Assembly (NCBI GenBank): GCA_934871445.1
Contig: CAKXBD010000011.1
Span: 11,873-27,276, forward strand
Reading direction: 5' to 3'
Source: an uncultured bacterium
GTDB lineage: Bacteria; Bacillota; Clostridia; Christensenellales; Borkfalkiaceae
Length of the DNA stretch: 15,404 nt
In this document: positions 11,152-15,404 of the stretch, piece after piece
How positions within the stretch are numbered: position 1 is the stretch's first letter
Layout: every line of letters starts with the position of its first letter
Position numbers and translations under genes: made by a program
Notes under the pieces: model-generated
What the model was told of the DNA's origin: nothing
Seen by the model: only the letters and a program-made list of their open reading frames with translations
Databases searched by the model: none

Positions 11152-12714
11152 ATGGAGAAAAAGACGGTTGTAATTATCGGAGCGGGTCCGGCAGGCCTTA
11201 CCGCGGCGTATGAGCTTTTAACAAAGTCTCGGGATTTTTGTCCCGTAATTTTGGAAGCGGAGGACTTTGTAGGAGGAATTTCCCGTACGGCCACCTATAA
11301 AGGCAACCGCATGGATATCGGCGGCCACCGTTTTTTTTCCAAAGACGAACGAGTAACCGAACTGTGGACATCGCTTTTGCCTGTACAGGGTAAGCCGAGT
11401 AAGGACGACCTTCTTTTAAGTCGGGACAAGCCTCTTTCGGAGGGCGGGCCCGACCCCGAAACGACGGACGAAACGATGCTGATCCGCACCCGCGTATCTC
11501 GGATTATTTACCTCCGGAAATTTTTCGATTATCCCATTTCGCTCAAAGCCCGTACCTTTATAAATATGGGTTTTCTCCGTACCATGAAAGCGGGGTTCGG
11601 ATATATCGGAAGCTGTATACATAAGCGCGAGGAAAATAATCTAGAAAATTTTTATATCAACCGTTTCGGGAAGCCGTTGTATTCGATGTTTTTTGAGGAT
11701 TATACGGAAAAGCTTTGGGGAGTACATCCGCGGGATATTTCCGCGGATTGGGGGGCGCAGCGCGTGAAGGGGCTTTCGGTTTCAAAAGCGATAAAAAACG
11801 CCTTGACGAAGCCTTTTCGCAAGAAGGGCGGCGAGGTAGAGACCAGCCTCATAGAGCAATTTTTATATCCCAAGAAGGGACCGGGCCAGCTCTACGAAAA
11901 GATGGCGGAAAAGATAGTGGAAATGGGAGGGAAGATTTATTTTTCCAGCCCTGTGACGAAAATAAAGACATTCGGGGATAAAGTGACCTCGGTTATTACA
12001 TCGGACGGCAGGGAATATACGGCGGATTATTTTATTTCCTCCATGCCGATAAAGGATTTCATTGAAGCAGTCGGCAAGGAACATGTTCCTTGCGACGCGT
12101 ACCGCGTCGCAACCGAACTTCCTTATCGGGATTTCATCACGGTAGGGCTGCTTTTAGATAAACTGAAAGTGAGGAATAAGACGAAAATAAAGACGCTCGG
12201 GAATATTGTGCCCGATTGCTGGATATATGTTCAAGATAGGGATGTCCGCTTGGGACGGATACAGATTTTCAATAATTGGTCTCCCTACATGACGGAAGAT
12301 CCCGAACATAAAGTCTGGATCGGGCTTGAATATTTCTGTACGGAAGGGGACGAGATGTGGACGAGCCCGAAGGAGGAGTTTATTAAAAAGGCAATCGGGG
12401 AGCTTAAAAAGATCGGCGTAATCGAATCGGAGGCGGACGTATTGGATTCCACACTCATTCGGGTAAAGAAGGCCTATCCCGCGTATTTCGGCAGTTACGC
12501 CGAATTTGGAAAGGTTCGGGACTATCTCGATACATTGGTTAATCTCTATTGTGTGGGGCGTAACGGTCAGCACCGCTATAATAATATGGATCATTCCATG
12601 GTTACTTCCATGGTAGCCGCAGAATGTATTTTGACGGGAAATTCGGATAAATCCGCACTTTGGAATGTGAATACGGAAAAGAGCTATCACGAGGTCAAAA
12701 ATGCAGACGAGTGA
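11152..12714 (+). CDS. FAD-dependent oxidoreductase (amine oxidase / UDP-galactopyranose mutase-like superfamily)
   Basis: A 520-residue flavoprotein. The N-terminal Rossmann motif VVIIGAGPAGLTAAYEL holds G10, G12 and G15; E35 follows in VILEAEDFVGGISRT, where the family binds the FAD ribose, and then comes the MDIGGHRFF block (54-62). The C-terminal part has the second FAD signature LYCVGRNGQHRYNNMDHSM. YTEKLWGVHP and WGAQRVKGLS are typical of a bacterial family usually labelled NAD(P)/FAD-dependent oxidoreductase or UGM/HemY-like; its substrate is, to my knowledge, not established. No signal peptide or membrane span is visible. GGAGGGAG at 11141-11148 is well placed before the ATG. It is the first gene of the operon and overlaps the GT-C gene by 14 nt, so action on a sugar or polyprenyl-linked intermediate is a reasonable inference. 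Family assignment is firm, function is not. Confidence 0.88.
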   Translation: MEKKTVVIIGAGPAGLTAAYELLTKSRDFCPVILEAEDFVGGISRTATYKGNRMDIGGHRFFSKDERVTELWTSLLPVQGKPSKDDLLLSRDKPLSEGGPDPETTDETMLIRTRVSRIIYLRKFFDYPISLKARTFINMGFLRTMKAGFGYIGSCIHKREENNLENFYINRFGKPLYSMFFEDYTEKLWGVHPRDISADWGAQRVKGLSVSKAIKNALTKPFRKKGGEVETSLIEQFLYPKKGPGQLYEKMAEKIVEMGGKIYFSSPVTKIKTFGDKVTSVITSDGREYTADYFISSMPIKDFIEAVGKEHVPCDAYRVATELPYRDFITVGLLLDKLKVRNKTKIKTLGNIVPDCWIYVQDRDVRLGRIQIFNNWSPYMTEDPEHKVWIGLEYFCTEGDEMWTSPKEEFIKKAIGELKKIGVIESEADVLDSTLIRVKKAYPAYFGSYAEFGKVRDYLDTLVNLYCVGRNGQHRYNNMDHSMVTSMVAAECILTGNSDKSALWNVNTEKSYHEVKNADE

Positions 12715-14362
12715 CACCTTTTCGTTGACGACTGCGCCCGCCCATAAAGACCGCCTTTCTGCCTTGGGTGAAATTGCTCTGTATGCGGCGGTTTTTCTTT
12801 TGACTACACTGCTCTTTCTTATCGTCAAACCGCTGTATTCCGTCGAGAGGGACGGCGTCGTGGCGCAGGCAATTAGCGTCTGCGTCATAGGCGGAGTAGG
12901 GTTTGTCGGAATATTTTTAGCATTGGAGAAGAAATTGACGGTCAGACGCTTTGTCGTTCTTGTCCTCATCGCAGGATTGGCGCTCAGAATCGGTTATATG
13001 CTGTATACGCCCGCTTCGGCGCGCCAGCACGATACGTTTACCAAAAATTTCGACGGTCACGAGGCTTACGCTTGGACAATTTTTTCTACCGGAAAGCTCC
13101 CGTCCGTCAACGCCTATCAGTTTTACCATCCTCCGCTCAACGCACTGCTGCAAGCGGGATTTATGCACTTTATGGAGGGGCTTTCAAATAGTTTGTCGAG
13201 ACTGCTTCCTTTCGGGGAATATTTCCCCGAAAAATTTTTAGCGGGCTGTCCGGAGTATATTGAAGCGGAACGTTATTTTCTCTATTCCTCCTGCCAGATT
13301 TTAAGCGTCTTGTATTCGTTTGTCGCTTGCGTGACGATGTTGAAGATTCTCCGCCTGTTCGATATTCGGGGAAAAGGCGCTATGCTCATATCGGCTTTTG
13401 TGACGCTGTATCCGAGAAATATCCAATTTTCCGGCATGCTGAATAATGACGGCGTCTCGTATATGTTTGCAATTTTAGCGCTGTACTTTGCTTTGAAATG
13501 GTGGAAGCGGGACAAAGGGTTCGGGAATATTCTCGCCTGCGGGCTTTGCGTGGGGCTGGGAATGATGTCTAAACTCTCCTCCGCGACGGTCTGTCTTCCC
13601 ATCGCGGGAATTTTTGTTTGGGAATTTGTCGGCTCAGTAAAGAAGAATGGCGAAGCGCTGTCCCTTCAAAAGCTGTTTGCGGAATACGGAGTATTTCTTC
13701 TCGTATGTGCGCCGCTCGGACTTTGGTTTCAGGTGTATGCGAAAATTCGGTTTGACCAACCCTTCGGCTTTGTATTTTCCAATCTCAATTCAAAGCTGTA
13801 TACGGGCGACCATTCCTTTTTCTCCCGCTTTTTTATCGCCTTTGATTGGAAGGAGTACTTCGGCTCTCTTTGGTGCCGTCCGTTCGAGGGGAATTACAAT
13901 TTGTTCAACTATGCGTTGCGTTCCTCTATATTCGGAGAATTTTCCTATTGGCAGGGCGAAGGCTTTGCCGTTGCGGCGACGGTGCTGGCGTTCCTGTCTG
14001 CACTTTTGCTTTTTGCCGCGCTCGTCCGCACGCTGTATCTGATTTTCAGATACGACAGGAAAGACGAACTGAGACGCCGAGAGTGGAAAAAATCGGCGCG
14101 CGATATTTTCTTTACGTTCCTGCTCGTTCAGTCGCAGGCGCTTTCGGAAATTTATTTCTATATATCCATGCCTTACGGCTGCACGATGGATTTCCGTTAT
14201 ATCATGCCCCTGATTTTGGGAATGGGTTTGACGCTTTGGCTGGTCGAAAGAAGATTGACGAGGGAAGGAGACGTGCTCTCCGTGACGCTCGGCCGTTTGA
14301 TGACCGTTTCGACGGGCGCTTTTCTTCTGTTTTCTTCGCTGTTCTATATGACTTGTATTTAA
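12701..14362 (+). CDS. GT-C fold membrane glycosyltransferase (PMT/ArnT-like)
   Basis: A 553-residue polytopic membrane protein with about ten or more hydrophobic segments (for example near 24-44, 54-75, 84-101, 200-216, 251-266, 276-305 and the C-terminus). GT-C enzymes transfer sugars from polyprenyl-phosphate donors to acceptors on the outer face of the membrane. Supporting signs are the first large extracytoplasmic loop after TM3 with H110-D111 and D118-G-H, the downstream YHPPLNALL (142-150, compare HPPL in PMT/ArnT proteins), and YPRNIQFSGMLNND before a membrane helix, a familiar PMT-type pattern. The ATG lies inside the end of the oxidoreductase gene (TGA at 12712-12714), with GAGG at 12691-12694, implying translational coupling. 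Donor and acceptor cannot be read from the sequence. No truncation or frameshift is apparent. Confidence 0.82.
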   Translation: MQTSDTFSLTTAPAHKDRLSALGEIALYAAVFLLTTLLFLIVKPLYSVERDGVVAQAISVCVIGGVGFVGIFLALEKKLTVRRFVVLVLIAGLALRIGYMLYTPASARQHDTFTKNFDGHEAYAWTIFSTGKLPSVNAYQFYHPPLNALLQAGFMHFMEGLSNSLSRLLPFGEYFPEKFLAGCPEYIEAERYFLYSSCQILSVLYSFVACVTMLKILRLFDIRGKGAMLISAFVTLYPRNIQFSGMLNNDGVSYMFAILALYFALKWWKRDKGFGNILACGLCVGLGMMSKLSSATVCLPIAGIFVWEFVGSVKKNGEALSLQKLFAEYGVFLLVCAPLGLWFQVYAKIRFDQPFGFVFSNLNSKLYTGDHSFFSRFFIAFDWKEYFGSLWCRPFEGNYNLFNYALRSSIFGEFSYWQGEGFAVAATVLAFLSALLLFAALVRTLYLIFRYDRKDELRRREWKKSARDIFFTFLLVQSQALSEIYFYISMPYGCTMDFRYIMPLILGMGLTLWLVERRLTREGDVLSVTLGRLMTVSTGAFLLFSSLFYMTCI

Positions 14363-14500
14363 GTTGTATAACTCGCCTGTGACGCCTTTATAGAATAGCC
14401 GTACCTCGCTCGCCGCGCATGTTGTAAACTGACTTGTGCCCCCCTGTATTTAAGGCTTTCTTATATTGGAAGTATCGATTTGCATCTGAAAGGGTATTTT

Positions 14501-15019
14501 ATGAAAGAAGAAAGAGTTTCGGAAAGCTCCGAACAAACAATGACGAAAAAACAGTTGCTTTTAGAAATTTTGCGTTTTCTAATCGTCGGCGGATTAGCCA
14601 CGCTCGTGGATTATGCGGTGTTTTATCTGTTCCGTAAATGGTTGTTGCCGCCCACTCTCATCGCGGAGAGCGGCGGCTGGGATACAGCTTCGCTCGTTAT
14701 AGCGACGGCGCTGGGTTTTTGCGCAGGCTTGACGGTGAATTGGATTCTTTCCGTGCGATTTGTATTCCGTAACGTAAAGGATAAGGAAAAATCCCGCTCG
14801 AAAAAATCCTTTGCGGTGTTTGCGCTCATCGGACTCATCGGGCTCGGAATCACGGAACTCGGCATGCATCTCGGTGTCTCCTTTCTTCCCGAAATAAAAT
14901 TGTTTTCAACGACGTCCTTTTTGGGGCTCGCTTGGAAGGAATGGATCATGAAAGTAGTGATGACTTGCCTCGTTTTGGTCTGGAATTATGCGGGCAGAAA
15001 GCTGTTTGTATTCAAGTGA
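14501..15019 (+). CDS. GtrA family membrane protein
   Basis: A 172-residue protein with four predicted membrane helices (about 22-44, 64-88, 104-126, 147-162), the standard GtrA layout. Family hallmarks are RFLIVGGLATLVDYAVFY in helix 1, VNWILSVRFVF after helix 2 and a repeat of that theme, WNYAGRKLFVFK, at the C-terminus. GtrA proteins are linked to translocation or handling of polyprenyl-phosphate sugars for cell-surface glycosylation. A longer TTG start at 14480 is possible, but ATG 14501 has AAAGGG at 14489-14494. The 138 bp before it hold no gene, terminator or clear promoter, so cotranscription with the GT-C gene is likely. Its presence beside a GT-C enzyme fits a donor supply and transfer pair. 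Confidence 0.9.
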   Translation: MKEERVSESSEQTMTKKQLLLEILRFLIVGGLATLVDYAVFYLFRKWLLPPTLIAESGGWDTASLVIATALGFCAGLTVNWILSVRFVFRNVKDKEKSRSKKSFAVFALIGLIGLGITELGMHLGVSFLPEIKLFSTTSFLGLAWKEWIMKVVMTCLVLVWNYAGRKLFVFK

Positions 15020-15022
15020 GGG

Positions 15023-15061
15023 AAAAAACAAAAAAAATTTTGTAAAATAGTAAAAAATTTT
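15023..15061 (+). promoter_or_regulatory. A-tract region upstream of the RNA promoter (UP-element-like)
   Basis: A-tracts at 15023-15028, 15030-15037, 15044-15047 and 15052-15057 recur at roughly helical spacing. The last, AAAAAATTTT, falls at about -47 to -56 from the predicted start, where an UP element contacts RNA polymerase alpha. This is typical of highly expressed stable-RNA promoters. Confidence 0.5.
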
Positions 15062-15072
15062 GCCGAAAGGTC

Positions 15073-15101
15073 TTGAAATTTTGTGAATTATGTTGTATAA
15101 T
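15073..15101 (+). promoter_or_regulatory. Near-consensus promoter of a small structured RNA
   Basis: TTGAAA at 15073-15078, a 17-bp spacer and a perfect TATAAT at 15096-15101. The predicted start is near 15108. No supported coding start follows before the terminator at 15238. Confidence 0.82.
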
Positions 15102-15107
15102 ATAATT

Positions 15108-15270
15108 ACAGAACAAAAGAAGCAAAAACGGCGCTCCGCCGTACGGAAGTTACATAAAGCGCTGTGCCGCCTTCGGGCGACGTTTTTGCAGAGAATTTGA
15201 CTACAAGAGATGTGTTAAACTCCTTTTTTGATGTCGGAAAGGGCCGCGTTGGGAAACGCGGCCCTTTCTT
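15108..15270 (+). ncRNA. Candidate structured small RNA, family unknown
   Basis: A transcript of about 160 nt bounded by a strong promoter and a strong terminator. Domain 1 is closed by a perfect 9-bp stem, GCAAAAACG (15122-15130) with CGTTTTTGC (15181-15189). Inside, GCGCT (15131-15135) can pair with AGCGC (15158-15162), and CGCC-TTCG-GGCG (15168-15179) makes a C(UUCG)G hairpin, giving a three-way junction. An alternative inner fold pairs 15129-15133 with 15137-15141. Domain 2 is a hairpin at 15196-15219 with a single bulged C. A pyrimidine stretch ACTCCTTTTTT (15219-15229) then precedes the terminator and is complementary to Shine-Dalgarno sequences. I saw no signature of 6S RNA, SRP RNA, tmRNA, RNase P or a familiar riboswitch. 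The nearest ATGs either stop after two codons or lack a ribosome site. A non-coding role is inferred. Confidence 0.6.
15238..15270. terminator. Strong terminator, probably bidirectional
   Basis: A perfect 13-bp stem, AAAGGGCCGCGTT at 15238-15250 and AACGCGGCCCTTT at 15255-15267, capped by a GGGA (GNRA-type) tetraloop and followed by CTTTA. The A/T ends of the stem allow use from both sides. It ends the small RNA on the plus strand and lies 31 bp beyond the stop of the minus-strand partial gene. Confidence 0.9.
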
Positions 15271-15300
15271 TACTTACTTACTTTCTTTCTTTCTTTATCT
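15268..15300. repeat. Short CTTA/CTTT microsatellite
   Basis: Between the terminator and the minus-strand stop codon, CTTA and CTTT units follow one another with little interruption. It merges into the hexanucleotide array at 15301, suggesting that slippage has shaped this whole edge of the window. Confidence 0.7.
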
Positions 15301-15404
15301 TTATTCTGTTTCTGTTTCTGCTTCTACTTCTGTTTCTGCTTCTACTTCTGTTTCTGTTTCTGCTTCTACTTCTGTTTCTGTTTCTGCTTCTACTTCTGTT
15401 TCTG
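15301..15404 (-). CDS. C-terminus of an unidentified protein made of Glu-X repeats (partial)
   Basis: Reading leftward from the window edge, one minus-strand frame is open for 33 codons and ends at TAA (15303-15301). It encodes strictly alternating Glu with Thr, Val or Ala, in phrases such as EVEAETET. The stop is followed by a short microsatellite and then the terminator at 15238-15267, which is the expected arrangement for a gene end. The protein body lies outside the window, so its function cannot be given. Acidic Glu-X tails are low-complexity and probably disordered. On the plus strand the same DNA would read as a Ser-rich (SVSAST) repeat, but there it would follow a terminator without a start or ribosome site, so the minus strand is preferred. 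Confidence 0.55.
   Translation of the reverse strand, partial: ETEVEAETETEVEAETETEVEAETEVEAETETE
15304..15404. repeat. Hexanucleotide tandem array (TGTTTC / TGCTTC / TACTTC units)
   Basis: After the first unit (TTATTC, containing the stop complement) come sixteen consecutive 6-bp units, all NNNTTC, running off the window edge. Higher-order units of 18 and 24 bp (combinations of TGTTTC, TGCTTC, TACTTC) repeat within it. As the period is a multiple of three, gain or loss of units would change protein length without a frameshift. Confidence 0.9.

Noticed and set aside
14363..14500. Separate promoter or terminator before the GtrA gene
   Set aside because: Only poor matches such as TTGTAA with TGTATT were seen and no stable hairpin; cotranscription is simpler.
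14480..14503. TTG start of the GtrA gene at 14480
   Set aside because: ATG 14501 has a better placed AAAGGG, and the extra seven residues add no family feature.
15108..15270. Known stable RNA (6S, SRP, tmRNA, RNase P) or T-box leader
   Set aside because: The body lacks the SRP GGAAG-type S-domain loop, the tmRNA tRNA-like ends, RNase P core motifs and the single long bulged hairpin of 6S. The GGGCCGCG near 15241 only superficially recalls a T-box antiterminator, and no gene follows on that strand.
15301..15404. CRISPR array or plus-strand serine-rich adhesin repeat
   Set aside because: The 6-bp units have no spacers, so it is not CRISPR. The plus-strand SVSAST reading follows a terminator and has no start or ribosome site.

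Overview
The window looks like chromosomal DNA of a Firmicutes/Clostridia-type bacterium. The evidence is the Bacillus-like RadA, RqcP, RpoB and RpoC sequences, strong Shine-Dalgarno sites, TTGACA-17-TATAAT promoters and a GtrA/GT-C envelope module. A fused IspDF and the unusual RpoB extensions point to an uncultured gut-type clostridial lineage, but I cannot place it further with confidence.

Left part (1-2137, minus strand): a housekeeping operon read right to left. It holds rqcP (S4-domain factor of ribosome quality control), ispDF (two MEP isoprenoid steps fused in one protein) and the N-terminal third of radA, cut by the window edge. rqcP and ispDF overlap by ATGA. The IspD half carries an insertion of about 120 residues. 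It is built from degenerate CGTC/CGTT-type DNA repeats and includes a 37-bp duplication read in two different frames.

Middle (2138-10387, plus strand): a divergent intergenic region has a perfect consensus promoter flanked by dyad symmetries. A leader of about 190 nt follows, then rpoB (1340 aa) and rpoC (1284 aa), closed by a strong intrinsic terminator. rplJ/rplL are not upstream, so rpoBC appears to be transcribed on its own. RpoB has a highly charged internal insertion and a very acidic 89-residue tail.

Right part (10388-15404): visibly more AT-rich and accessory in character. It opens with an orphan lipoprotein gene. A second perfect consensus promoter then drives a FAD-dependent oxidoreductase, a GT-C membrane glycosyltransferase (14-nt overlap) and, after 138 nt, a GtrA-family membrane protein. 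Together these suggest lipid-linked sugar handling for an envelope glycan. Downstream, a third strong promoter with A-tracts starts a compact structured RNA of about 160 nt that ends in a 13-bp terminator and contains no supported ORF. I could not match it to a known RNA family, and it is the best candidate here for something undescribed. The window ends inside the C-terminus of a minus-strand protein made of Glu-X dipeptide repeats encoded by a hexanucleotide array.
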